Source of the DNA: [Clostridium] celerecrescens 18A
Lineage (GTDB): Bacteria > Bacillota > Clostridia > Lachnospirales > Lachnospiraceae
Assembly: GCF_002797975.1 (NCBI RefSeq)
Contig: NZ_PGET01000001.1
Coordinates: 4,514,001-4,578,000 of the forward strand
Direction: 5' to 3'
DNA: 64,000 nucleotides
In this document: positions 51,949 through 61,238 of the stretch, piece after piece
Layout of the letters: the number at the start of each line of letters is the position of its first letter
Numbering within the stretch: the first letter of the stretch is position 1
The notes under the pieces: generated by a model
What the model was told of the DNA's origin: nothing
Databases searched by the model: none
The model's input: the letters and a program-made list of their open reading frames with translations, nothing else
Made by a program: the position numbers and the translations under genes

Positions 51949-54006
51949 ATGGAAAAAAATAGTGTTGATAAAAGCATCTTTTATGATGCGCTGAGACAGT
52001 CCTTTGTAAAGCTGTCTCCCAGGGTGCAGGTGAAGAATCCTGTCATGCTGGTCGTTTATATAGGAGCAGTCCTAACTGGCGTTTTATATTTTCTTTCCTT
52101 TGCAGGGCTTAAGGATGAAAATTCGGGTTATACCTTAACCATATCCCTGATTTTATGGTTTACCGTCCTGTTTGCAAACTTTGCAGAAGCGATTGCAGAA
52201 GGGCGGGGGCGGGCACAGGCAGACAGCCTGCGAAGTGCCAAAAAGGATGTAAAGGCAAGAAAACTGAAAACAACATCCAATATTGACGATTATACCGAGG
52301 TTCTTTCCAATACCCTGAAAAAAGGAGATATTGTATATGTCAGGGAAGGGGAGCAGATTCCAATGGATGGGGAAGTGATCGATGGGGCTGCCTCCGTGGA
52401 CGAAAGTGCCATTACCGGTGAATCTGCGCCGGTCATCCGGGAATCCGGCGGAGACCGAAGTGCTGTAACAGGGGGAACCACCCTGGTGTCTGACTGGCTG
52501 ATCATCGAAGTAACGGCGGAAGCTGGAGAAAGCTTTCTCGATAAAATGATATCCATGGTGGAAGGTGCGTCCAGGAAGAAAACGCCTAATGAGGTGGCTT
52601 TGCAGATTTTGCTCATAACCCTTACCATTATCTTTCTTGTGGTAACGGCAGCCTTGCGGCCCTTTACCGGCTTTGCAAGCCTCCAGGCAGGAACGGGTTC
52701 TGCCATCTCCATTACCAATGTCATAGCCCTTTTGGTGTGTCTTGCGCCTACTACCATTGGTGCGCTTCTATCCTCCATCGGCATCGCTGGCATGAGCCGC
52801 TTAAATCAGGCCAATGTTCTGGCAATGAGCGGGCGGGCCATTGAAGCTGCCGGGGATGTGGATGTACTGCTGCTTGATAAGACCGGGACCATTACCTTGG
52901 GAAACCGCCAGGCAAGCGAATTTCTGCCGGTGGCTGGTGTCACAGAGCAGGAGCTTGCCGATGCGGCCCAGCTATCCTCTTTAGCAGACCAGACGGCGGA
53001 AGGAAGAAGCATTGTGGTTCTGGCAAAGGAACGGTTTGGGATACGGGGCAGGGAGCTTTCGGCTCTGGGTGCAAGCTTTGTGGAATTTACAGCAAAAACA
53101 AGGATGAGCGGAATCGACTATCAAGGAAATGAGATCCGGAAAGGTGCAGCTGATACCATCAAAGACTATGTGCTGGAAAAAGGCGGCAATTACCCGGAGG
53201 AATGTGAAAAGCTTGTAAAGCGTGTCGCTGAGGCAGGTGGTACTCCACTTGTGGTGGCAAAAAACAATCAGGTGATGGGTGTGGTCTATTTAAAAGACAT
53301 CGTCAAAAACGGCGTTAAAGAACGTTTTGAAGATCTGCGCAAAATGGGAATTAAGACCATTATGATCACCGGTGACAATCCCATGACGGCGGCGGCTATC
53401 GCTGCAGAGGCGGGTGTTGATGACTTTCTTGCGGAGGCTACGCCGGAAGCAAAACTGGCCCTCATCCGTGATTACCAGGCCAAAGGCCATCTGGTTGCCA
53501 TGACCGGAGACGGCACAAATGATGCTCCTGCCCTGGCGCAGGCAGATGTTGCGGTGGCCATGAATTCAGGAACCCAGGCTGCCAAAGAGGCAGGAAACAT
53601 GGTGGATTTAGATTCCAGTCCTACCAAGCTCATTGATATTGTCCGGATCGGCAAGCAGCTTTTGATGACCAGAGGCTCATTGACAACCTTTAGTGTGGCA
53701 AACGATGTGGCAAAGTATTTTGCTATCATTCCTGTACTGTTTTTCGGCATTTACCCCCAGCTGGAAGCCTTGAATTTTATGAGTCTGACCAGTGCCAAAA
53801 GTGCCATGCTTTCAGCGATCATTTATAATGCACTGATCATTATTGCACTGATTCCCCTGGCTCTTAAAGGGGTAAAATACCGGGAGCTGCCGGCTGAAAA
53901 GCTGCTGACAAGGAATTTGCTGGTCTATGGCCTGGGCGGAATCTGCGCGCCTTTTTTCGCAATCAAGCTGATCGATATGATTCTGACCGTGTGCGGTCTT
54001 GCGTGA
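51949..54006 (+). CDS. kdpB: K+-transporting P-type ATPase, catalytic subunit
   Basis: A 685-residue P-type ATPase. The phosphorylation motif is [12 protein letters not shown], the actuator loop [10 protein letters not shown] and the hinge [24 protein letters not shown] 51949 is preferred over GTG 51940, with AGAAGG six bases or so upstream. It hydrolyses ATP to drive K+ uptake through KdpA. Confidence 0.97.
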   Translation: MEKNSVDKSIFYDALRQSFVKLSPRVQVKNPVMLVVYIGAVLTGVLYFLSFAGLKDENSGYTLTISLILWFTVLFANFAEAIAEGRGRAQADSLRSAKKDVKARKLKTTSNIDDYTEVLSNTLKKGDIVYVREGEQIPMDGEVIDGAASVDESAITGESAPVIRESGGDRSAVTGGTTLVSDWLIIEVTAEAGESFLDKMISMVEGASRKKTPNEVALQILLITLTIIFLVVTAALRPFTGFASLQAGTGSAISITNVIALLVCLAPTTIGALLSSIGIAGMSRLNQANVLAMSGRAIEAAGDVDVLLLDKTGTITLGNRQASEFLPVAGVTEQELADAAQLSSLADQTAEGRSIVVLAKERFGIRGRELSALGASFVEFTAKTRMSGIDYQGNEIRKGAADTIKDYVLEKGGNYPEECEKLVKRVAEAGGTPLVVAKNNQVMGVVYLKDIVKNGVKERFEDLRKMGIKTIMITGDNPMTAAAIAAEAGVDDFLAEATPEAKLALIRDYQAKGHLVAMTGDGTNDAPALAQADVAVAMNSGTQAAKEAGNMVDLDSSPTKLIDIVRIGKQLLMTRGSLTTFSVANDVAKYFAIIPVLFFGIYPQLEALNFMSLTSAKSAMLSAIIYNALIIIALIPLALKGVKYRELPAEKLLTRNLLVYGLGGICAPFFAIKLIDMILTVCGLA

Positions 54007-54020
54007 GGTAAAGAGAAATT

Positions 54021-54596
54021 ATGAAAATCATGAAATTATTCAGAACCGCTGTTGTGTGCTTTTGCATAATGACCATATTATGCGGTATCATTTATACGGC
54101 TGCAGTTACGGGGGCTGCCCAGCTGCTGTTTTCGGATCAGGCAAACGGCAGCATGATCGTTGTCACCCAAATGGATGGAACACAAAAGGAATATGGATCC
54201 CAGCTGCTGGCCCAGGAGTTTACAAAGCCCCAATATCTTATTGGAAGGCCCTCCGGCGTGTCAAACCTCTCCCCTGTCAGCAAAGAGCAGCAGACCCTTG
54301 TTTTGGAACGCATAAACTGGTGGCATTCCTTTGACCCCGGCAATCAGAAAGATATTCCCATGGATCTGGTTACGGCATCAGGAAGCGGTGTTGATCCCCA
54401 CATTTCCCCTGAAGCGGCAGAATACCAGGTGGCAAGGATTGCAGCCGCCAGGAATTTGACAGAGGATGAAGTGAGAGGCATTATTAAGACCTGTACAAAG
54501 GGGCGCTTTCTTGGATTTATCGGAGAGCCGGGTGTCAATGTTTTAAAGGTGAATTTGGCTCTTGATGGTTTGCTGCAGATAAAAAAAGTGGTATGA
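54021..54596 (+). CDS. kdpC: K+-transporting ATPase, subunit C
   Basis: A 191-residue protein with one N-terminal membrane helix and an outside domain. KdpC motifs are YLIGRPSGVSNLSP, VTASGSGVDPHISPEAAEYQ, RIAAARNL and FLGEPGVNVLKVNLALD-like FIGEPGVNVLKVNLALD. KdpC stabilises the pump. GGTAAAGAG lies before ATG 54021. Confidence 0.95.
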   Translation: MKIMKLFRTAVVCFCIMTILCGIIYTAAVTGAAQLLFSDQANGSMIVVTQMDGTQKEYGSQLLAQEFTKPQYLIGRPSGVSNLSPVSKEQQTLVLERINWWHSFDPGNQKDIPMDLVTASGSGVDPHISPEAAEYQVARIAAARNLTEDEVRGIIKTCTKGRFLGFIGEPGVNVLKVNLALDGLLQIKKVV

Positions 54597-54625
54597 TATC
54601 TAAAAAGTAAGGTGGTGGTATTCGG

Positions 54626-57319
54626 ATGGAATCCTTTGATTACAGACCTGACCCTGACGCGATTTTAGAGGATATTCAAACGCACCGGGACCAAAGGCCG
54701 GGCAGGTTAAAAATATTTTTTGGATATGCTGCCGGTGTAGGAAAAACCTTTGCAATGCTTGACGACGCCCAGGAACGCCTAAAAAGCGGGATCGACGTTT
54801 TAGTCGGCTATATCGAACCTCATACCCGTCCTGAGACCATGCAGAAACTGCATGGTCTGCCGGTGCTTCCGCCTAAAACTGTATCATACCGCAATATAGA
54901 GCTAAAGGAATTTGATTTAGATAAGGCTCTGGAACTTAAGCCGGAATTGATTCTAGTGGATGAGCTGGCCCATACCAATGCAGAGGGCGGGAGAAATAAA
55001 AAGCGTTATCAGGACATTGAAGAGCTTCTGGGAGCAGGGATTGACGTATATACAACCGTGAATGTCCAGCACATGGAAAGCCTAAATGATGTGATCGAGA
55101 ACATCACAAAGGTAAGGGTCCGGGAAACTGTGCCGGATTATATCTTTGACCGGGCGGAAAAAATCGAATTGGTGGATATTGAACCGGACGAACTGCTTCG
55201 CCGCCTGGAGGGAGGAAAGATTTATCGCACTGACCGGGCGGAAACGGCCATGCAGAATTTTTTCATACAGGATAATCTGAGGCTTTTGCGGGAGATCGCT
55301 CTGCGCTGCGCAGCAGATAAGATCAGCTTGGAAAATCAGAGTGAGCGGAGCTTATCCGATAAAATGGCCAATACCAAGCTGCTCGTCTGCATCGGCGCCT
55401 CCCCTTCTTCAGCAAAATGCATCCGGTGGACGGCTCGGGCGGCGGAGGCATTTCATGCGAGCTGGGCCGCATTATACGTGGAGAGCACGGAAAGTGAGGA
55501 CCTTAGCGCTGAGCAGCAGAAGACCATCCGGTCGAACCTGGACCTGGCGGAGAAGCTAGGCGCTGAGCTTGTCAACCTGACTGGACATGATATTGCAGCC
55601 ACTGTGTCAGAATATGCCAAGCTATCCGGTATCACAAACATCGTGGTGGGTAAAAGCAGGAATAAAAAAACACTTAAAAATCTGTTCGACATGGATTTTG
55701 AAGATAAACTAATCTCTCTTCTGCCTAATATAGAAATCCATATCATACCTGGTAGCGTTGCCAAACGCAAATATAAAGAGCCAAGAAAAAAAGCGAAACA
55801 TGACAGTTTTCATTTTTCCTGGACGGACACTGTGAAAGCACTCTCTATTTTAGTTGGCGCCACCTTGTTGTCCCTTTGGCTTCACAGGCTAAATATTATG
55901 AACCAGAATATCATTATGGTTTATATTTTCTCCGTTTTACTGGTTTCCCGAATGACGGAAGGATATTGGCACGGAGTGATTGCTTCTGCGGTCAGCGTAC
56001 TGACCTTTAATTTCTTTTTTACAGAGCCTTATTACACTTTTAACGCAATCCAATCCGGCTATCCCCTGACCTTTGTTATCATGCTCCTAGTCGCTTTAAT
56101 TACAAGCACATTGACTGTGCGCATGAAAGCGGAAGCCAGGCTGGCGGTGAAAAGAGAACACCGTACTGAAATCCTGTATGAGATCAATAAAAAACTGCTT
56201 GCCACAAGGGGCCTTGACCGGATCGTGGCTCTTACAAACGACTATGTGGTCAAGCTGTTTGAACGTTCTATCATTTTTTTTACTACGGATCCTGAACATG
56301 GAGAGAATGGCGAAGTCGGGCAAGCGGCAGATGATATCGGATCCGCTGTCTTAAACTCCGCTGATGAAAAGGCGGTTGCACACTGGGTATTCTTAAACCA
56401 GAAGCGGGCTGGAGCAGGAACCGATACCTTAATGGGGGCGGCAGCGTTTTATATGCCGGTGATCTCTCAGGGGAAGGTTCTTGCCGTCTGGGGAATTTCC
56501 TGCGGAAAAGGAAGCCTTGACCATAATACCCGCCTGTTTTTGCGCATGATCGCTTCCCAGGTGGCAATGGCCTTGGAGCGGCAGCACCTTTCCGATGAAC
56601 AGCGGAACATTATGGTGGATTCGGAAAAGGAAAAGATGCGCAGTACCCTTTTGCGGGCAATATCCCATGATCTGCGTACGCCTCTTGCAGGTATCTTAGG
56701 TGCCAGCTCCGTGATTCGGGAAAACAGGAAGATGCTAGATGAAAGTACCCAGGACAGCCTGATCGCCAACATACAGGAGGAATCACAGTGGCTCATACGG
56801 ATGGTGGAAAATCTGCTTTCCGTGACACGGATCAATGAAGATGCCTCCAATCTTAAGAAGAGCCCGGAAGCGGCGGAGGAGGTCGTAGGGGAGGCCGTCA
56901 GCCGTATCAAACGAAGATTCCCCCAGAGCAAAATCCTTGTTTATGTTCCGGAGGAATTTTTAGAGGTCCCAATGGATGGAACCTTAATTGTGCAGGTGCT
57001 GATAAACCTTCTTGAGAATGCTATAAAATATTCTCCGGCTGATTCTCCCATTGAAGTCCGTTTGGAGAGGGAAGGAACATGGGCCAGATTCGAAGTACTG
57101 GACAGAGGGAGGGGAATTCTAAGTGAAGATCTTCCCCATCTGTTCACAGGTTATAAGCCAAACGAATGCAGGAGTGCCGATTCCTCAAGAGGAATGGGAA
57201 TCGGCCTGTCCATCTGCAAAACCATTGTCAATGCGCATCAGGGAAGCTTAAGGGCGGAAAACAGAAAGGACGGAGGAACTGTATTTTGCTTCACTCTGCC
57301 CTTGAAAGGAAGTGAGTAA
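54626..57319 (+). CDS. kdpD: Sensor histidine kinase for K+ limitation
   Basis: An 897-residue kinase of full KdpD layout. The N-terminal KdpD domain has the ATP loop GYAAGVGKTFAML and LVDELAHTNAEG. A universal-stress-like domain follows (about residues 250-370), then four membrane helices (about 400-500) and a GAF-like part. The HisKA motif is AISHDLRTPLAGILG, and the HATPase boxes are NLLENAIKYS, DRGRGI and GMGIGLSICKTI. It senses low K+ or high ionic strength and phosphorylates KdpE. Gene order FABCDE implies a single regulated unit with the two regulators read last. Confidence 0.96.
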   Translation: MESFDYRPDPDAILEDIQTHRDQRPGRLKIFFGYAAGVGKTFAMLDDAQERLKSGIDVLVGYIEPHTRPETMQKLHGLPVLPPKTVSYRNIELKEFDLDKALELKPELILVDELAHTNAEGGRNKKRYQDIEELLGAGIDVYTTVNVQHMESLNDVIENITKVRVRETVPDYIFDRAEKIELVDIEPDELLRRLEGGKIYRTDRAETAMQNFFIQDNLRLLREIALRCAADKISLENQSERSLSDKMANTKLLVCIGASPSSAKCIRWTARAAEAFHASWAALYVESTESEDLSAEQQKTIRSNLDLAEKLGAELVNLTGHDIAATVSEYAKLSGITNIVVGKSRNKKTLKNLFDMDFEDKLISLLPNIEIHIIPGSVAKRKYKEPRKKAKHDSFHFSWTDTVKALSILVGATLLSLWLHRLNIMNQNIIMVYIFSVLLVSRMTEGYWHGVIASAVSVLTFNFFFTEPYYTFNAIQSGYPLTFVIMLLVALITSTLTVRMKAEARLAVKREHRTEILYEINKKLLATRGLDRIVALTNDYVVKLFERSIIFFTTDPEHGENGEVGQAADDIGSAVLNSADEKAVAHWVFLNQKRAGAGTDTLMGAAAFYMPVISQGKVLAVWGISCGKGSLDHNTRLFLRMIASQVAMALERQHLSDEQRNIMVDSEKEKMRSTLLRAISHDLRTPLAGILGASSVIRENRKMLDESTQDSLIANIQEESQWLIRMVENLLSVTRINEDASNLKKSPEAAEEVVGEAVSRIKRRFPQSKILVYVPEEFLEVPMDGTLIVQVLINLLENAIKYSPADSPIEVRLEREGTWARFEVLDRGRGILSEDLPHLFTGYKPNECRSADSSRGMGIGLSICKTIVNAHQGSLRAENRKDGGTVFCFTLPLKGSE

Positions 57320-57321
57320 AT

Positions 57322-58032
57322 ATGGATATAAAACCGATGGTGCTGATCATTGAAGACGAAGATGCGATTTGCAATTTTATATCAGCCATCCTGACCTCAA
57401 ATTGTTATCAGGTGGTTAAAGCCAAATCAGGAAGGGAGGGGCTTTCCCTGTTTACCTCCCGAGTTCCCGATATTATTCTTCTGGATCTTGGACTGCCGGA
57501 TATTGATGGAGTAGAGATCCTTAAAACCATACGTCAATGGTCAAAGACTCCTGTGATTGTGGTTTCCGCCCGTGGTCATGAACGTGAGAAGGTGGCTGCC
57601 CTAGATTTTGGAGCTGATGATTACATTGTAAAACCGTTTGGAACCTCAGAACTCCTTGCGCGGATCCGGACGGCTATGCGGCACAGCCCTCAAACAGCCG
57701 CCGCAGAAGCTCTGGGGGATGAAACGTTTATCACTGGGAAGCTTGAAATCGATTATAACAAACGGGTCGTATACAAAGATGGAGAAAAAATCCACTTAAC
57801 GCCTATTGAATATAAGCTGTTGGTTTTACTGTCCAAGAATGCAGGCAAGGTGCTTACCCATGATTTCATCATACGGGAAATATGGGGGGTTTATACCGAT
57901 GAAAGCCATACCCTTCGCGTCAACATGGCGAATATAAGGCGTAAAATAGAGGAGAATCCAGGAGTACCTCAATATATTCTTACGGAAATGGGTGTTGGGT
58001 ATCGGATGGTGGAGGAATTAGAGGAAGGGTAA
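57322..58032 (+). CDS. kdpE: Response regulator of the kdp operon
   Basis: A 236-residue OmpR-family regulator. The receiver domain has acidic pocket IIEDED, phosphoacceptor Asp in IILLDLGLPD, the Thr/Ser VVSARG and Lys in IVKPFG. The winged-helix DNA-binding domain is at residues about 135-230 (LTPIEYKLLVLLSKNAGKVL, GVGYRM). It begins two bases after kdpD. It should activate the kdp promoter. Confidence 0.96.
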   Translation: MDIKPMVLIIEDEDAICNFISAILTSNCYQVVKAKSGREGLSLFTSRVPDIILLDLGLPDIDGVEILKTIRQWSKTPVIVVSARGHEREKVAALDFGADDYIVKPFGTSELLARIRTAMRHSPQTAAAEALGDETFITGKLEIDYNKRVVYKDGEKIHLTPIEYKLLVLLSKNAGKVLTHDFIIREIWGVYTDESHTLRVNMANIRRKIEENPGVPQYILTEMGVGYRMVEELEEG

Positions 58033-58197
58033 TTTTACATTTGTTATATTTGGCATCATATTTATATAGACTCACACAATAGGCGGCTGTCGAGCGAGTT
58101 ACTCGTGTCAGTCATACCAGCGGTTTTGGGATTGCTGAAAGAGAAAATGAAGCAAAGAGAAGACTGAAGAGAAGAACGAATATAATCATGGAATAAG

Positions 58198-58240
58198 GCG
58201 CCCTGTCTAACAAGAAATTTTATCAGACAGGGTGTCTTTG
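58198..58240. terminator. Terminator between kdpE and luxS
   Basis: CCCTGTCT (58201-58208) pairs with AGACAGGG (58225-58232), followed by TGTCTTTG. It lies between convergent units and could serve either. Confidence 0.65.
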
Positions 58241-58276
58241 TCATAATAAAGTGTAGCTTACAGGGAAAAACGGCTC

Positions 58277-58759
58277 TTAATCTTCAGGATAAATAAGCTG
58301 GTCGTCATCAATTCCGTACAGCACAGAATCAAGGAATTTTCCAGCCAGGTATTTTGCCATTCCCAGATTCATGTCCAGGTAATTGCCGCAGTCTCTTGCA
58401 GCTGCTCCTGGCACCTCGCCTTCAAAATCCCGGATGAATTCGTACATTTCCGTGATCAATGGAACAATGTCTCTGGACCTGTAATCACCGGACAGCAGAA
58501 GGTAAAAGCCGGTACGGCAGCCCATAGGACCAAAGTACAGGATCCGGGCAGCAAAGAATTCATGGTTACGCAGGAAAGTGGCTCCCAGATGTTCCATGGT
58601 GTGGATTTCCGCTGTATTCATAACAGGCTCAAAATTGGGGCGGGTCATGCGGATATCAAAGGTGGTAATGACAGAGTCCCCGGCCTGATCCCTGCGGGAG
58701 ACATAGATGCCTGGAAGAAGTTTTAAATGGTCGATGGTAAAGCTTGTTATTTTTTCCAT
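58277..58759 (-). CDS. luxS: S-ribosylhomocysteine lyase
   Basis: A 160-residue LuxS from ATG 58759 (MEKITSFTIDH, the normal family start; AAGAAAGG lies upstream, and ATGs at 58768 and 58783 are alternatives). The Fe/Zn site is HTMEHLGA with Cys in GPMGCRTGFY. It splits S-ribosylhomocysteine into homocysteine and DPD, the precursor of autoinducer-2, recycling the methyl cycle. It is encoded alone. Confidence 0.95.
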   Translation of the reverse strand: MEKITSFTIDHLKLLPGIYVSRRDQAGDSVITTFDIRMTRPNFEPVMNTAEIHTMEHLGATFLRNHEFFAARILYFGPMGCRTGFYLLLSGDYRSRDIVPLITEMYEFIRDFEGEVPGAAARDCGNYLDMNLGMAKYLAGKFLDSVLYGIDDDQLIYPED

Positions 58760-58937
58760 GGTTATCATGTCCTTTCTTAACATGGCTGCTTACGATTTGC
58801 GGGATGCTTATCCCATGGTAAAATTATAATAAATAAAACGATCCCATGCAATAGGAAACAAATGATGTTTATTATCTTTTGGAATGTTGTGGGAAATAGA
58901 CAGAAATTACCCGGATATATCTGGATTATTTTCTATA

Positions 58938-58966
58938 TTGACAGGATTTCTTCATGCTGATAAAAT
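58938..58966 (+). promoter_or_regulatory. Promoter of the GntR-family gene
   Basis: TTGACA (58938-58943), 17 bases, TAAAAT (58961-58966). Transcription should start near 58973, inside the operator. Confidence 0.65.
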
Positions 58967-58987
58967 GATAATATGGTAATACCTTAT
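58965..58987. promoter_or_regulatory. GntR-family operator, copy 1
   Basis: The 23-base site centres on the palindrome GGTAATACC (58975-58983) and is present again, inverted, at 59814-59836 with 22 of 23 bases equal. It covers the -10 and start of the gntR promoter, so autorepression is likely. Confidence 0.65.
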
Positions 58988-59003
58988 GAAAGCGAGAGAG
59001 AAT

Positions 59004-59768
59004 ATGGAACTTCACCCAATGATAAAACCCAATTTAAGCAGCTCAGTTAAGAACTATCTTTATAAGTATATTCGAAGTTTGGATTTAGAGGGAAATACGA
59101 AGCTGCCGCCGGAGAATGAACTGTCTTCGAATCTTGGAGTCAGCAGGGTAACAGTGCGCCGGGCATTGGATGAACTGGAGAAGGAGGGGATAGTCCTAAG
59201 AATTCATGGAAGAGGAACATTTGTCAATCCGGAAGCTTTAAATATCCAAGTGAATCTTATGCCGGGAGAAGAGTTCTCGAGGCTGATTGAATCCTGTGGT
59301 TATAAAGCAACCGTTGAAGTTGCGGATGTCAGGAAATTGAAAGCCGACGGTAAGGTTGTACGGATTCTTCAACTGGATGATGGGGAAGAAATCTATGAAG
59401 TTGAAAAGATTTATTTAGCGAATGGACATCCAGCCATTATAAGCATCGACCGTTTTGCATGCAGTTTGGCAGGAGATGACTTGCAGCGAGAGGCTGCCGA
59501 AGGGACATCTACCTTTGAGATTTTAAGAAAATCTGGCGGATGCTTTATTGTTAGAGATAAGATCCGGATAGAAACCATGAACCGCATGGAGATGGAGCAG
59601 GAAACTGTTTGCGGACGGAAGATGGAGTGTGACAGTGTTCTGGTATTTCATGGGATAAATTACAATCAAGATAACAGACCGGTTATTTATGATACTGAGT
59701 TTTATGATACGAAATACATAAAGTTCAGTCTTCTAAGAGTAAAGAATGTATATGAGGATGAGATTTAG
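59004..59768 (+). CDS. GntR/HutC-family regulator with UTRA domain
   Basis: A 254-residue regulator. The winged helix (about residues 10-75) has LPPENELSSNLGVSRVTVRR and GIVLRIHGRGTFV; the UTRA effector domain follows (residues about 90-245). ATG 59004 is preferred for its GAGAGAG ribosome binding site; the in-frame ATG at 58986 overlaps the operator and lies only a dozen bases from the start of transcription. By position it controls the purine permease and adenine deaminase downstream. Its ligand may be a purine, though UTRA domains usually bind sugars or small acids. Confidence 0.85.
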   Translation: MELHPMIKPNLSSSVKNYLYKYIRSLDLEGNTKLPPENELSSNLGVSRVTVRRALDELEKEGIVLRIHGRGTFVNPEALNIQVNLMPGEEFSRLIESCGYKATVEVADVRKLKADGKVVRILQLDDGEEIYEVEKIYLANGHPAIISIDRFACSLAGDDLQREAAEGTSTFEILRKSGGCFIVRDKIRIETMNRMEMEQETVCGRKMECDSVLVFHGINYNQDNRPVIYDTEFYDTKYIKFSLLRVKNVYEDEI

Positions 59769-59775
59769 TGAAAGA

Positions 59776-59806
59776 ATAAAGTGCTGTAAAGGTACTTTAT
59801 TTTTTA
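59776..59806 (+). terminator. Weak terminator after the GntR-family gene
   Basis: AATAAAGT pairs with ACTTTATT around an 11-base loop, followed by TTTTT. It separates the regulator from the permease unit. Confidence 0.6.
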
Positions 59807-59813
59807 AAGAATG

Positions 59814-59836
59814 ATAAGGTAATACCATATTATCAT
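59814..59836. promoter_or_regulatory. GntR-family operator, copy 2 (inverted)
   Basis: It has the same 23 bases as at 58965-58987 on the opposite strand, with one difference. It lies 28 bases before the NCS2 permease start, so the regulator should control that unit too. Confidence 0.65.
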
Positions 59837-59863
59837 ACTAACATATAAAGAGAGGACAAAATT

Positions 59864-61225
59864 ATGGGGGATAAGCTGAATCAATTTTTTCATCTTTCAG
59901 AGAGAGGGACGAATATTAAAACAGAGATATTGGCGGGAACCACAACATTTTTAACCTGTGTCTACATTGTGGCAGTAAATCCTGGAATCTTATCGGCCGC
60001 AGGAATGGATACAAAAGCAGTTTTCTGGGCAACCGCTGTGGCATCGGCCATTGCCTGTATCTGGATTGGAGTCTGGGCGAATCTGCCGTTTGCACTTGCA
60101 CCTGCCATGGGACTGAATGCCTATTTTACATATTATGTATGCAACACGCTTGGGCTTCCATGGCAGAATGCATTGGCCTGCGTAGCTATATCTGGAATTT
60201 CGTTTATGTTTTTAAGTATATTTAAGGTACAGCAGAAAATTGTGGATGCCATGCCGGACTGCATCAAGCATTCCGTGGGTTCGGGGATTGGCTTTTTCAT
60301 CGCATTTACTGGGCTCATGCAATCGGGAATCGTTACATCTTCACCGGATACGCTGCTGACGCTGGGAGATTTAGCCAATCCTGGAGCCCTTCTTGCACTC
60401 TTTGGGATTTTCCTTACGGCAGTCCTGGTGATCAAGAGGGTCAGAGGAGCGATATTGATTGGGATCCTGGTTGTGACTGCCCTTGGCATTCTGGTAAAGG
60501 ATCCAGTGACAGGTATTGCATATACAGTGATTCCGGACCGCATCATTTCCTTTGATAATCCGGTGGCGGCTATGGCGCCTACATTTGGTAAGCTGACGTT
60601 AAAGGGGTTGTTTTCAGGAACACCGGAAATGGTGCTGGGAGTAATTTTCGCTATTGTCAGTTTCCTGTTTGTGGATCTGTTTGATAGTATCGGTGTTCTT
60701 CTTGGTGTTTCATCAAAGGCCGGCCTGATGGATGAGAAGGGGAATATCCCGTGCGCCGGTAAGGCGTTGTTTGTAAGTGCCGGCGGAGCGGCTGTCGGGG
60801 CACTGTTAGGAACGAATACGGTGACGATTTATGGAGCAGAAAGTGCAACTGGGATTAACGAAGGCGGTAGAACCGGTCTTACCGCTTGTGTGACAGGAGT
60901 ACTGTTCTTGTTCACACTGTTTTTATCGCCGTTGTTTCTTATGATTCCATCGATTGCTACTGCACCAGCCCTGGTTATGGTAGGGATATTTATGATAGAG
61001 CCGTTAAGAAAACTTCCGCTTGATGATGTTTCCGTCGCACTTCCGGTATTTCTCACAGTGGCCTTCATGCCATTTTCCTATAATATTGCATATGGAATCC
61101 TGTTTGGATTAATCGGATATACCATAGGGCAGGTTGCCGCAGGAAAGGCAAAGGAAATGACAAAGACAGTATGGGTGCTGACGGTTATCTTTATTGTGTA
61201 TCTGGTACTGGAGATTATTTTATAG
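59864..61225 (+). CDS. NCS2-family purine permease (AzgA-like)
   Basis: A 453-residue transporter with 12-14 membrane helices. The AzgA-type signatures are REILAGTTTFLT-like TEILAGTTTFLTCVYIVAVNP, LPFALAPAMGLNAYFTYYV, SVGSGIGFFIAFTGL, LFDSIGVLLGVSSKAGLMD, TNTVTIYGAESATGINEGGRTGL. Proteins of this branch carry adenine, guanine or hypoxanthine with protons. It is followed 13 bases later by adenine deaminase, which fits adenine salvage. Confidence 0.92.
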   Translation: MGDKLNQFFHLSERGTNIKTEILAGTTTFLTCVYIVAVNPGILSAAGMDTKAVFWATAVASAIACIWIGVWANLPFALAPAMGLNAYFTYYVCNTLGLPWQNALACVAISGISFMFLSIFKVQQKIVDAMPDCIKHSVGSGIGFFIAFTGLMQSGIVTSSPDTLLTLGDLANPGALLALFGIFLTAVLVIKRVRGAILIGILVVTALGILVKDPVTGIAYTVIPDRIISFDNPVAAMAPTFGKLTLKGLFSGTPEMVLGVIFAIVSFLFVDLFDSIGVLLGVSSKAGLMDEKGNIPCAGKALFVSAGGAAVGALLGTNTVTIYGAESATGINEGGRTGLTACVTGVLFLFTLFLSPLFLMIPSIATAPALVMVGIFMIEPLRKLPLDDVSVALPVFLTVAFMPFSYNIAYGILFGLIGYTIGQVAAGKAKEMTKTVWVLTVIFIVYLVLEIIL

Positions 61226-61238
61226 GAGGGAAATGAAT

